64,000 nt of DNA from Nitrospirillum sp034653275. Its GTDB lineage: Bacteria > Pseudomonadota > Alphaproteobacteria > Azospirillales > Azospirillaceae. This document shows positions 54,077 through 62,698 of the stretch, piece after piece. The first letter of the stretch is position 1; each line of letters begins with the position of its first letter. Location of the stretch: the NCBI RefSeq assembly GCF_034653275.1, contig NZ_JAYEES010000001.1, forward strand, positions 744,001 to 808,000, written 5' to 3'. Below the pieces are notes generated by a model, which was given only the letters and a program-made list of their open reading frames with translations, ran no database searches and had not been told where the DNA came from. Made by a program: the position numbers and the translations under genes.

Positions 54077-54448
54077 ATGACGTCTGAGAAAACCGTGGCT
54101 GTGATTGATGACGATGCGCTGGTGCGGGCCAGCCTGGAGGATTTACTGCAGTCCTTCGGTTATGCCACGGCCCCGTTCGCGACGGCGGAGGAATTCCTGG
54201 CCTCGGATTTAGGGCAAGTGGCCTGCGTGATTTCCGACATCCAAATGCCGGGCCTCTCCGGTCTGGAAATCCAGCCCCTGCTGCGCCAACGCCGGAACGA
54301 CTGCCCTGTCATCCTCCTGACCGCTTTCCCCAGTGAGCAGGTGCGCGCCAAGGCCCGCAAGCTAGGAGTTCACGATTTCTTTGAGAAACCCTGTAATTCC
54401 GAGGCGCTGATGACCAGCGTCGAACGGGCGCTGGCCTCCTGGCGCTGA
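54077..54448 (+). CDS. Stand-alone receiver (CheY-like) response regulator
   Basis: The 123-residue receiver has D11-D13, phospho-acceptor D54 (CVISDIQMPGLSGLE), Thr in ILLTAFP and Lys in DFFEKPCNSEAL. There is no output domain. It resembles the receiver of FixJ-type proteins more than CheY of the chemotaxis operon. AAGGG before ATG 54077 supports this start. It is convergent with the kinase at 54459 (10-bp gap), which may phosphorylate it. It could act as a phosphate sink or competitor for the two FixJ-type regulators. Confidence 0.88.
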   Translation: MTSEKTVAVIDDDALVRASLEDLLQSFGYATAPFATAEEFLASDLGQVACVISDIQMPGLSGLEIQPLLRQRRNDCPVILLTAFPSEQVRAKARKLGVHDFFEKPCNSEALMTSVERALASWR

Positions 54449-54458
54449 TATCGCGCCT

Positions 54459-56246
54459 TTACGCGATCGCGACGGATGGAACTGGGTGGGGGATGTCGAC
54501 GGCCGGCACCGTGAAGGTGAACACGGCCCCACCGCCCAGGTTGTTGCCGGCCTTCAACGTGCCGCCCATGGCTTCGACGGCCGTGCGGCATATCTGCAGC
54601 CCAATACCCATGCCGCCCGGCTTGGTGGTGAAAAACGGCTGGAACAACTTGGCCATATCTTCCTCGGCGATGCCGGGCCCCGTGTCGGCGACCGCCACCC
54701 GGATCATGCCGTTCACGCCATGCCCGACGGCAACCGACAACTGGCGCTGGCTGGCCGGTACGGCGGCCATGGCGTCCAACCCGTTCATCAGCAGGTTCAC
54801 CAGGACCTGACGCACCTCCACCCGGTCACCAATCACCTGGGGCAGGTCGTGGGGGCACGCCACCGTCATCGCTGACTGTCGCATGGTCAGGTCGCGTTCC
54901 AGCAGGTCCTTCGTTTCCGCGATCAACTGCCCAAGATCGAAGGCGGAGGCGGTGCGCGTCCCCTTGACCAACTGGTCACGGGTCCGCTGCACGATGTCAG
55001 CCAGACGTTTCCCGTTGACCTCCAGCCGCCGCAGCACCCGCCGCAGGCCGTCGGTATTGGGAGGATCGGCTTCCAACCAGCGCACGCCGGTGCCGGCGTC
55101 GGTCATGATGGCGGCGATGGGTTGGTTGAGCTCGTGCGCCAGGGATGTGGACAGCGCCCCCACCGTGGCGATGCGATTGGATCGCGCGAGTTCCGCCTGC
55201 GCCGCCGTGCGCAGCGCCTCGATGCGCTCCCGCTCCGTCAGGTCGATGTGGCTGGAGACCTGGCGGGTATCCGACACCAGCCTCACCGTGTACAGGACGG
55301 GGATGCGGCGGTCGTCCTTGCCAATCAGGACGGTTGTGCCTTCGATATTGGTCCAACCGTGGAACGCGGCCTCCAACTGGTCGGTCAGCACCTTCACCGC
55401 CGTTTCCGCGTTTTCCCGCGGGGGCTTGGCGGCCAGTTCCCCGCAGTTCTGATAACCGAGAAGCCGGGCCAAGGCCTCGTTCACCTCCACTGTCTTGATG
55501 GCGGTGACGCAGCGGTCCAGGAATTCCGGGTGGGCGGTCACATAGGCGCGAAAGTCCGTCACGCCGTCGCGTTTCAGTTCATCCAGCCAGATCTTGGCGT
55601 CGCCGATGTCCTGCTCGCAAAAGCTGACGTTGCTGACCTCGAACAGGCGCCGATACCGCGCCTCGCTCAGGGTCAGGTCGTGGGTGCGTTCCTCCACCCG
55701 CTGTTCCAGCGTGGCGTTCAGCCTCTGGACGGTGGCTAGGGCACCGACCTCGGCATCGATGTCGCTGATGCCGCCATACCACCGCAGAAGGTCGCCCGAA
55801 GTCGAAAACGCCGGGCGTCCCGTGGCGGACATCCAGCGATAGCCGCCATCGGCATGCCTCAAGCGGAAGGTGATCTGAAAGGGCCTCCGTGACGCCTTGG
55901 CCTTGGCCCATGACCGCCCCACGGCGTTGATGTCGTCCGGATGGACGAGGTGCTGGAATTCGACGGCGCCGGGGGCGACGAGGTCCACCCCTGTGAGCGT
56001 GGCGAACCGCTTGTTCACCAAGTCGGGGACGCCGTCGGGGCCAGCGCGCCAGATGATCTTGGGAACCGATAGGAGAAGATGCTCGAGCTCCTGCCGGCCG
56101 GCCGCCAACGCACGGGTGGCGACCCGCAATCGCCATTGGCTTATGAGCAGGGCCACGCTGACGGTGATGGTCACGGGAACCAGGACCGTCAGCACCCGAA
56201 CACCGCCGCGTGGTATGTCGGTGTCATCGGCGTCTCCAATGTCCAT
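54459..56246 (-). CDS. Membrane multi-PAS sensor histidine kinase (2)
   Basis: The 595-residue kinase has an N-terminal membrane segment (VLTVLVPVTITVSVALLIS, about 19-37), a PAS/PAC domain (PKIIWRAGPDGVPDLVNKRF, about 54-170), a coiled coil, and a second variant PAS with WLDELKRDGVTDFRAYVTAH and VEVNEALARLLGYQ (about 222-280). The H box is TSLAHELNQPIAAI, with N box LLMNGLDAMAA and G boxes VADTGPGIAEED and GGMGIGLQICRTA. It ends the QOR/monooxygenase operon (40-bp gap), so enzyme and sensor are probably co-expressed. Confidence 0.92.
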   Translation of the reverse strand: MDIGDADDTDIPRGGVRVLTVLVPVTITVSVALLISQWRLRVATRALAAGRQELEHLLLSVPKIIWRAGPDGVPDLVNKRFATLTGVDLVAPGAVEFQHLVHPDDINAVGRSWAKAKASRRPFQITFRLRHADGGYRWMSATGRPAFSTSGDLLRWYGGISDIDAEVGALATVQRLNATLEQRVEERTHDLTLSEARYRRLFEVSNVSFCEQDIGDAKIWLDELKRDGVTDFRAYVTAHPEFLDRCVTAIKTVEVNEALARLLGYQNCGELAAKPPRENAETAVKVLTDQLEAAFHGWTNIEGTTVLIGKDDRRIPVLYTVRLVSDTRQVSSHIDLTERERIEALRTAAQAELARSNRIATVGALSTSLAHELNQPIAAIMTDAGTGVRWLEADPPNTDGLRRVLRRLEVNGKRLADIVQRTRDQLVKGTRTASAFDLGQLIAETKDLLERDLTMRQSAMTVACPHDLPQVIGDRVEVRQVLVNLLMNGLDAMAAVPASQRQLSVAVGHGVNGMIRVAVADTGPGIAEEDMAKLFQPFFTTKPGGMGIGLQICRTAVEAMGGTLKAGNNLGGGAVFTFTVPAVDIPHPVPSVAIA

Positions 56247-56286
56247 CCGCCGTGCCCTCGGCCAGCGACGCGAACGGGACGATCCA

Positions 56287-56598
56287 TCAGGCGATGCGCC
56301 GCAGCGGTTCCACCCGCAGCGGCACGCTCAGCAGATCGTCGAACCGGGCCGCCAGGCTGGCGAGGTTGGCCCCTTTGACATGGGCGTCCAGGGCGGTCTG
56401 GTCCGCCCAGACCTCGTACATCACCACCGTCCCTGGGTCCTCACGGCTTGAATGGGCCAAATAGGCGATGCAACCAGGCTCGCGCCGCACGGCCGGCACG
56501 ATGGCGGTGATGGCGTCGACCAGGGCTTGTTCCCTGCCGGGTTTGGCGGTGAGGTGGGCGACCAGCTGGATTTGTTCAGGCGGAAAGGTGGGGGACAT
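56287..56598 (-). CDS. Antibiotic-biosynthesis-monooxygenase (ABM) domain protein, putative quinol monooxygenase
   Basis: The 103-residue protein is a single ABM ferredoxin-like fold: QIQLVAHLTAKPGREQALVDAITAI, EPGCIAYLAHSSREDPGTVVMYEVWADQTALDAH (quoted in parts, about residues 8-75). YgiN-like members oxidise quinols without cofactor. It sits 12 bp after the quinone-oxidoreductase gene and 40 bp before the kinase, so a redox-linked role is plausible. Confidence 0.85.
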   Translation of the reverse strand: MSPTFPPEQIQLVAHLTAKPGREQALVDAITAIVPAVRREPGCIAYLAHSSREDPGTVVMYEVWADQTALDAHVKGANLASLAARFDDLLSVPLRVEPLRRIA

Positions 56599-56610
56599 CT
56601 TTCATTCTCC

Positions 56611-57630
56611 TCAAAAGCCGCTGAGCACGGTTTTGCCGATGGCGGCACCGCTTTCCACGGCGGCATGGGCCGCCTTCAGTGTGCGGGCGTCGATCGGCGT
56701 GATCTCCTTGGTCAGGGTTGTCTTCAGCACGCCCGCGTCGAGAAGATGCGCCACCTCTTGCAGCAGCTTGTGCTGCTCGATCATGTCATGGGTCCGGTAC
56801 AGCGATCGGGTGAACATCAGTTCCCAGGCGACCGTGATCGACTTGCGCTTCAACGGCACGATGTCGAAGGAATTCGGGTCGTCGATGAGGGCCAGGTGAC
56901 CCTGGGGCGCCATGATCTTGGGAAGAAGGGGCAGGTGCCTTTCCGTCGCGGTCAGGCCGGCGACGTATTCCACCTCTGGTATGCCGATGCGGATCAGTTC
57001 CTCATCCAGCGCCTTGTGGTGGTCGATGACGTGGTGCGCCCCCATGTCCTGAACCCAGGCGACCGTCTCTGGACGCGAGGCCGTGGCGACGACAGTCAGA
57101 CTGGTCAGGCGGCGCGCCAGTTGTATGAGGATGGAACCGACACCGCCGGCGCCATTGATGACCAGAAGGGTGCCAAGGCCTTGCTTCTTGCCGTATGGCA
57201 CGCGCAAGCGGTCGAACAACAGCTCCCAAGCCGTGATGGCGGTCAGCGGCAGGGCGGCGGCCTGGGCCCAGGACAGCGTCCGGGGCTTGAGGGCCACAAC
57301 GCGTTCATCCACCGCGTGCAGTTCCGCGTTCGTGCCGGCGCGGCTGAGATCGCCGGCGTAGTAGACCTCGTCGCCGACCTTGAACATGGTCGTCTCGGCG
57401 CCCACGGCTTCGACAATACCAGCCGCGTCCCAACCCAGGACGCGGGCCTGGCCGGCCGGCGGCCGACCCATGCCCCCCATCCGGACCTTGGTGTCCACCG
57501 GATTGACGGACACCGCCTTCACACGCACCAGCAGGTCGCGGGGGCCTGGCGTCGGGGCCGGCAGGACCAGGTCGACCAGGGCATCGTCACGATCGACGGT
57601 TCCGGGAACGTAATAGCCGACGGCTTTCAT
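56611..57630 (-). CDS. Quinone oxidoreductase / zinc-type alcohol dehydrogenase-like protein
   Basis: The 339-residue MDR protein opens with MKAVGYYVPG, has VNPVDTKVRMGG, GWDAAGIVEAVGAET and the NAD(P)H-binding VINGAGGVGSILIQLARRLT (about residues 152-171). It lacks the Cys ligands of zinc enzymes and fits the TIGR02817-like quinone oxidoreductase group. The ATG at 57630 matches the family start; the frame is open further upstream without homology. It is the first gene of the QOR-ABM-kinase operon, with palindrome site 3 about 122 bp upstream. Confidence 0.9.
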   Translation of the reverse strand: MKAVGYYVPGTVDRDDALVDLVLPAPTPGPRDLLVRVKAVSVNPVDTKVRMGGMGRPPAGQARVLGWDAAGIVEAVGAETTMFKVGDEVYYAGDLSRAGTNAELHAVDERVVALKPRTLSWAQAAALPLTAITAWELLFDRLRVPYGKKQGLGTLLVINGAGGVGSILIQLARRLTSLTVVATASRPETVAWVQDMGAHHVIDHHKALDEELIRIGIPEVEYVAGLTATERHLPLLPKIMAPQGHLALIDDPNSFDIVPLKRKSITVAWELMFTRSLYRTHDMIEQHKLLQEVAHLLDAGVLKTTLTKEITPIDARTLKAAHAAVESGAAIGKTVLSGF

Positions 57631-57751
57631 GGGGTCGCATCCTCTTGGTGGGGTGGGTGACAGGCCTGGCTTAGGGGTGCCTCGCTGAGGGAACCGTTTT
57701 CCACGCATGCCATGCGCGATCGCCAGAGTGCCATTGTCCGGCCGGCTGTAT

Positions 57752-57775
57752 CCCCTCATACCGCGGTATTAGGGG
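57752..57775. promoter_or_regulatory. ATACCGCGGTAT palindrome, site 3
   Basis: This is the longest of the four sites: the ATACCGCGGTAT core is flanked by CCCCTC on the left and TAGGGG on the right, giving 24 bp with one mismatched pair. It lies 122 bp before the QOR start. Confidence 0.75.
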
Positions 57776-58124
57776 CAGGTGCTGGCTGTCGGATCGCAGC
57801 GCCGCTCGGCGGGCAAGACGCACCGCGATCCAATGGAAACACGGCTTCTTACGGCGCCGACCGGCGCCTATTTCGACGGGTTGTGGGGGCTATGGCCTGG
57901 CGATGGGGGCGAAGTCTCCACGACGCCCGTGTCGTGTCGGCCGGCGATGTCCGGTTCGTTCGGTGATGCCCCACGGCAAGTCATCCGCGCCAGGGACCGA
58001 CCAATGTGAAGCAAGGTGGCCAGGTGATTTGCCAATTATCATGGATGGCTGAGAAATGGCGCAAGAATCCACGTGATTTTAATGGACAATATCGGCTGAT
58101 TGAAAAATACTCGCCTAGATTGCA

Positions 58125-58140
58125 TCATACCACGGTATGA
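58125..58140. promoter_or_regulatory. ATACCACGGTAT palindrome, site 4
   Basis: TCATACCACGGTATGA is palindromic apart from its centre and lies 105 bp before the FixJ copy 2 start, which suggests autoregulation. Confidence 0.72.
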
Positions 58141-58244
58141 GGTGGCTTTCGCAGATAGGCCTGTCGGCGTTACCAGTGGCTGTGTATCCTTCGGAACCAG
58201 ATCGCTCCATTTCGTTTCAGGTTTTCACGCGACGCCGTCGACCC

Positions 58245-58874
58245 ATGACCCAATCCGAGCCCGCTGAGAATAGCCCCATCGTTTATATCGTCGACGATGA
58301 CGAGGACGTGCGCGGTGGCGTCACGGACCTGTTTTGCTCGGTGGGCCTTCCCGTCAAGAACTACGCATCCACCCAGGCTTTCCTGGCCGACATCCTGCCG
58401 GACCGGCCGAGCTGCTTGATCCTGGATGTCCGGCTGCCGGGTGAGAGCGGTCTGGAGTTCCAGGCCCGTCTGAACGCCGCCGGAACCCGCCTGCCCATCA
58501 TTTTCATCTCGGGCCACGCGGATGTTCCCATGTCGGTGCAGGCCATGAAGTCCGGGGCGGTGGACTTCCTGCCTAAGCCCTTCCGTGAGCAGGAGTTACT
58601 GGATGCCGTGTCGGCCGCCCTGCGCGCCGATGCGAAGCGCCGTGTGGAAGAACGGGATATGGATGAGTTGCGGCTGCTGGCGTCGCAGCTCACCCCCCGC
58701 GAGGTCGAGGTTCTGAGGGCCGTCGACCGCGGCCTGCTGAACAAGCAGATCGCGCACGAGCTCGGCATAGCCGAAATTACGGTGAAGATACACCGCAGCA
58801 GCGCCTTTCGGAAATTAAAGGCCAAAAGCATCACCGATCTGGTCCAGAAGGTGCGCCGCTTAGATCTGCGCTGA
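58245..58874 (+). CDS. FixJ/StyR-like response regulator, copy 2
   Basis: The 209-residue protein has a receiver with D17-D19 and phospho-acceptor D61 (CLILDVRLPGESGLEFQARL), Lys in DFLPKPFREQELL, and a LuxR helix-turn-helix (LTPREVEVLRAVDRGLLNKQ, IAHELGIAEITVKIHRSSAF). The recognition helix is almost identical to copy 1, so both should read the same DNA site. No good ribosome binding site precedes ATG 58245; the frame is open from 58137 but the extra residues are not conserved. Confidence 0.91.
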   Translation: MTQSEPAENSPIVYIVDDDEDVRGGVTDLFCSVGLPVKNYASTQAFLADILPDRPSCLILDVRLPGESGLEFQARLNAAGTRLPIIFISGHADVPMSVQAMKSGAVDFLPKPFREQELLDAVSAALRADAKRRVEERDMDELRLLASQLTPREVEVLRAVDRGLLNKQIAHELGIAEITVKIHRSSAFRKLKAKSITDLVQKVRRLDLR

Positions 58875-58938
58875 TCCAACTCGCCCGATAGGCGCGGTGT
58901 CCTGCGGTTGGGGCGTTACCGGGAGAAATGGGCGGTGA

Positions 58939-60618
58939 TCAGGCGCGGAACGGGCGCCCCATGGAATCCGTCTTTCGCCAGGGAACGGAGCGGCCGGTTC
59001 GGTCACCGGGGGGCTTCCCTCCGCCCCCCGACCACCCCCTGCCGGAAGGGGGGAAGGCGGGCGGAGCACCCAAAGGGCCGTCCGGCGCCGATAGGTCGTC
59101 CCGTTTCAGCGCGGTCGCGGCCATGGCCAGCGTTCGCTCCGGCGTCTCGACCTGCAGCATGGCGTGTCGGCGCGCGACCGCCGGCATTTGACCGGACCCC
59201 AGCAATTTCTCGCGCGCGTAGAACCGCGTCGTTTCAAGAAATCGATAGCGTGTCCGGTGCGCGTCAATGTTGACGGCCACCATTGATCTTTCCACCAGCG
59301 AACTCAGCAAGACCATGAGGTCCGTCCAGGGCATGGATCCGTCATCCATGACCCAAAGCGCGGCATCCAACGTGAAGGGACCGCTGAAGATGGATAGGGC
59401 GCGGAACATGGCGGCCTCGGCCGGCGGCAGCAAAGCATAGCTCCAATCCAGGCTGGCCCGCAGGGTGCGTTGCCTGCCGGGTGCCGCGCGCCGCGCTCCC
59501 TCCATCGTCAAGGGCGCGCTGGCCAACAGCGTGGACAGTCCGGCCAGGCCTAGCGATCCGACCCGTCCGGCCACCAGCTCGATGGCCAGGGGCAGGCCAT
59601 CCAAACGGCGGCAGAGATCGGCCACGATCCTGGTGGCGTGGTCGTCGGGATCGAAGTCCTGCAGTTGCCGCCTCGCCCGGCTGATGAACAAATCCACGGC
59701 CGGCAGCGCGCGCATCGCTGTCGCGTCGCGGCCGTCGCCAACCATGGGACCGTCGAGCGGCGCCAGCCAGTAGATGGCCTCCTCCATCCCGCGTAGCGGT
59801 TCACGGCTTGTCGCAAGCACACGCAGGTCTGGGCTCGCGGAAATTAGCCGCTCGACAAGGTGCGCCGCGTCCTCCGCCACGTGTTCGCAATTGTCCAGGA
59901 TCAGCAGCATGTCCCGCCCGGACAGGGCCTCGGTCACCTGTGGCGCCGGATCCGTGGTCGTCGCGGTGATGTCGAGCGCGGACGCCACCGCATGCGCGAC
60001 CCCGCCTGAGGTCGTGAGTGGCGAAAGATCGACGAAGACGGTCATGCAGGCCGTCTCCGCCGCCCACCGGTGGGCGGTGGCCATCGCGGTCGCCGTCTTG
60101 CCGACGCCCCCGGGGCCGACCACGGTCAGCAGCCTGGTGGTGTTGATCCGTGCCGTGATCGCGTCGATGTCATGGTCACGGCCGATAAGGGGCGCCGAGG
60201 GCCGGGGGAGCCTGTGGTTGGGATGGCTGTCGTTCGGATGGGCTTCGCGGGCTCGATCCTGACGCTGGACGGTGGCTGTGAAACAGTAGCCGCGCCCGGC
60301 AACGTTGGCGATGTATTCCCGCCCGGGTGAATGCTCCGCCAGGGCCCGCCTGAGCTGTCCGATCTGGAAACGAAGGTTGCTGTCCTCGACATGCGTTCCA
60401 GCCCAGACATGGGCTGTCAGGTCTCGGCGGCTGACCACCTCGCCGGCACGGGCCGCGAAACAGAGCAGAAGGTCCATCGTGCGGCTGCCCAGTCGCAGGG
60501 GTTTGCCGCCGGCCTCAAGCCGTCGTTCCGCGGGAACCAGGGTGAAAGGGCCGAACATCAGCGCGGCGGGCCCGTTCGCGCGCGGGTCCGTGGTCGGGAA
60601 TGCCCTCACGGCCACCAT
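58939..60618 (-). CDS. Winged-helix regulator with AAA/NB-ARC-type ATPase domain, C-terminally shortened
   Basis: The 559-residue protein has an OmpR-type winged helix (FGPFTLVPAERRLEAGGKPL to YIANVAGRGYCFTATV, about residues 21-115). An ATPase domain follows with Walker A VVGPGGVGKTATAMA (about 155) and Walker B/sensor LLILDNCEHVAEDAAHLVER, then ATSREPL and the QRTLRASLDWSYALL segment. Relatives are usually 900 or more residues with a helical-repeat sensor; here the protein ends soon after the NB-ARC-like core in a Pro/Gly-rich tail (PAFPPSGRGWSGGGGKPPG) encoded by a hairpin-forming sequence (59035-59052). The ATG at 60618 gives the compact N-terminus. Confidence 0.82.
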   Translation of the reverse strand: MVAVRAFPTTDPRANGPAALMFGPFTLVPAERRLEAGGKPLRLGSRTMDLLLCFAARAGEVVSRRDLTAHVWAGTHVEDSNLRFQIGQLRRALAEHSPGREYIANVAGRGYCFTATVQRQDRAREAHPNDSHPNHRLPRPSAPLIGRDHDIDAITARINTTRLLTVVGPGGVGKTATAMATAHRWAAETACMTVFVDLSPLTTSGGVAHAVASALDITATTTDPAPQVTEALSGRDMLLILDNCEHVAEDAAHLVERLISASPDLRVLATSREPLRGMEEAIYWLAPLDGPMVGDGRDATAMRALPAVDLFISRARRQLQDFDPDDHATRIVADLCRRLDGLPLAIELVAGRVGSLGLAGLSTLLASAPLTMEGARRAAPGRQRTLRASLDWSYALLPPAEAAMFRALSIFSGPFTLDAALWVMDDGSMPWTDLMVLLSSLVERSMVAVNIDAHRTRYRFLETTRFYAREKLLGSGQMPAVARRHAMLQVETPERTLAMAATALKRDDLSAPDGPLGAPPAFPPSGRGWSGGGGKPPGDRTGRSVPWRKTDSMGRPFRA

Positions 60619-60822
60619 CCCTTCACAACTATTCCAACAACGCCGGCCCGTGGGATGGGCGGGCGAAAACCTCGGCAATGATACCGACCGTCTCGCCCCG
60701 CACAATCGAGGCCCGGGACATTTATCCACCGTTTCCGGACATTCTACGCAACCAAGTCGTCGGGCTGGCGGCGTGGCGCGGCACGCCACCTCGCCCGGTG
60801 AAAAATGAACAGAGCCGCGTCG

Positions 60823-61545
60823 TCAGATGTGGAGCGCGAAGTTCGACAGGTCGATCGAGACGACCAGCGGCTCGCTCAGCGACGTGCCGTCCGGCAGCCG
60901 CGGGAAAATGCGGCGTTCCGTGGGGAACTTCAGGCCCTGGACATCGATGTAGCCGGAGACGTAGTGGGCGCCTGAGGTGCCGCCGGCGATCTCGACGTCA
61001 TAATCGTGGCGTTTCAGCAGGCCGTCCTGATCGACGTACAGGGTCTGCACCGTGCTGTGGGTGGCGATGTCCTGGGGGAAGGTGACCCTCAGCCGCTGCC
61101 AGGTTTCCCCGTTCTCGCTCCAGTCCTCCAGCTGTTCGCACACCACGCCGGGCTTGGCCAACAGGAAGGGCATGTTGAGGTAGGTCCACATCGCGATGCC
61201 GGCGAAATAGGCCAACTGGGGCTCGGTCCACGGTGTCTCCAGGGTGTGGCCGGCGAACGAGGCGCGCGGGTCGGCGAGCGTGTCGATTGGCTGACCGGTG
61301 CCGTCCTGGATCTCAATCTTGCCCGGCTGGAACCGCGAAACCTTTCCGTCCGTGCCGAAGGGGTGGTGCGACGCCCATTCGTCACCCAGGCCGACGGTCA
61401 CGTTGGTCTCATCCAGCGTGCCGGCGTGACCCTTGAGGGCCCACAGGGCGCCGCCCTGCTTCAGATGCGCGGTCAGGCTGGAAAAGCGCTGCCATGTCTC
61501 CAGGCCGCCGTGAGCGTCAATGATCTTCTGGGCAAGAGTATTCAT
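60823..61545 (-). CDS. Conserved-looking protein of unknown function
   Basis: The protein has 240 residues with no signal peptide or membrane segment. It opens MNTLAQKIIDAHGGLETWQR, a pattern seen in outer-membrane-lipoprotein-sorting-like (LolA fold) and related beta-rich proteins, and continues with alternating beta strands (LYVDQDGLLKRHDYDVEIAG, YVSGYIDVQGLKFPTERRIF). I do not recognise a catalytic motif. It lies 30 bp after the alpha/beta hydrolase, so the two probably form an operon. Coding is supported by length, context and normal codon use. Confidence 0.72.
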   Translation of the reverse strand: MNTLAQKIIDAHGGLETWQRFSSLTAHLKQGGALWALKGHAGTLDETNVTVGLGDEWASHHPFGTDGKVSRFQPGKIEIQDGTGQPIDTLADPRASFAGHTLETPWTEPQLAYFAGIAMWTYLNMPFLLAKPGVVCEQLEDWSENGETWQRLRVTFPQDIATHSTVQTLYVDQDGLLKRHDYDVEIAGGTSGAHYVSGYIDVQGLKFPTERRIFPRLPDGTSLSEPLVVSIDLSNFALHI

Positions 61546-61575
61546 GGTCCATATCCTTTGGTATTGGCGGTCTAA

Positions 61576-62406
61576 TCAGGCGTCCAGGAACGTCTTCACG
61601 TGACTTACGAATGTTTCCGGATACTGGAAGAGCGCGCCGTGGCCGGAATCCGGGTAAATGATCAGGGTCGCGTCGGGCGTGTTCTTGAACATCTCGTACG
61701 CGTTGATCGACGGGAACATGGTGTCGTCACTGCCGTGGACGATCAGGGCGGGCTGGCGGATGGCTTGCAACGACGCGTGGCCGGGATCGGTTTCGGCGCA
61801 CCAGCCGATGATGGCTTTCGCCTGGGGATTGCTGACGGCCTCGCCGCTATCCGGATCACGCTCCACGGTACGGGCGGCGGCGCGGTCGATGAACGCGCCG
61901 CCGGCGTCCTGGCTGGACTGGGACGGCGTGAAGAACAGGGGAAGCCTGACGTCCCGCGCGCCCTTGGCGAAGGCGTCCTCGACCACCTGCAGCAGATGCT
62001 CCTCGCCACCCTTGGCCGCGGAGCCGGCGATGATGATCTTGCGGATTTTGACCTTGGTTCGTGGCGCCAACACCTGGGCCAGGAAGCCGCCGAGGGAGAA
62101 GCCCAGGAGGTCGGCCTCGGCCAGGCCAAGCGCGGCGATGAAGGTTTCCGCGTCGATGGCCATCTGTTCCACCGTGTCCGGGACCGTGCCGGTCGACGTG
62201 CCGACGCCCGCGTTGTTGAAGACGATGACAGGCCGGTCCGTGGCCAAGGCGTTGACCACGAGCGGATCCCAGGCGTCCATCGTGCCGGTGAAGTGTTGAA
62301 GCAGAACGAGCGGAATGCCCGTCTTGGGGCCGAGCCGCCGGTAGGCGAAGCGGATGCCGGCTGCCTCGACGTGCAGCGTCGGCGCGGTTTCGAGGGTGAT
62401 TGACAT
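61576..62406 (-). CDS. Alpha/beta-fold hydrolase
   Basis: The 276-residue enzyme has the oxyanion region LVLLQHFTGTMDAWDPL (about residues 29-45), nucleophile elbow GFSLGG (about 102-107), acid in IVHGSDDTMFP (about 222) and His in YPDSGHGALFQYPE (about 250). The layout matches haloperoxidase/esterase-like family members (no heme). GGAGGAAGG precedes ATG 62406. It heads a two-gene operon with the unknown protein. Confidence 0.9.
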   Translation of the reverse strand: MSITLETAPTLHVEAAGIRFAYRRLGPKTGIPLVLLQHFTGTMDAWDPLVVNALATDRPVIVFNNAGVGTSTGTVPDTVEQMAIDAETFIAALGLAEADLLGFSLGGFLAQVLAPRTKVKIRKIIIAGSAAKGGEEHLLQVVEDAFAKGARDVRLPLFFTPSQSSQDAGGAFIDRAAARTVERDPDSGEAVSNPQAKAIIGWCAETDPGHASLQAIRQPALIVHGSDDTMFPSINAYEMFKNTPDATLIIYPDSGHGALFQYPETFVSHVKTFLDA

Positions 62407-62698
62407 GTTCCTTCCTCCGAAGATGCTCACGAACCCTATGCCCGTTTGCCAAAAGCGCCGGACCAGGCATGTTGGTGTTCGCGCCGCCAAGCCGCGTGGC
62501 GCTGCCCGGCCGGCGGCTTATGGGGCGGTGCGGCATCGTCCGGCGGTGTGCCGCGGACCCGTCACCGTCGCCCGGCACCGACCGTGGTAGCGCCAGCCAC
62601 CGGCCGCCGTCGCGGGAGACGTTGTGAATTCTTGTGAGGAAGGGCCGCCCGTGGCCGGCGAAGGGCTGGGGAAGAGGCCGGTCGAACCGGCGGCCCCG

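Larger units (their letters stand above)
57631..58244. other. 614-bp divergent region with two regulator palindromes
   Basis: The region lies between the QOR operon and FixJ copy 2. I see no supported gene. It contains palindrome sites 3 (57752-57775) and 4 (58125-58140), one for each direction, and an A/T-rich stretch at 58040-58125. Confidence 0.6.

Noticed and set aside
57712..58072. Several short frames in the QOR/FixJ intergenic region
   Set aside because: They overlap each other on both strands, cross regulatory palindromes and lack start signals.
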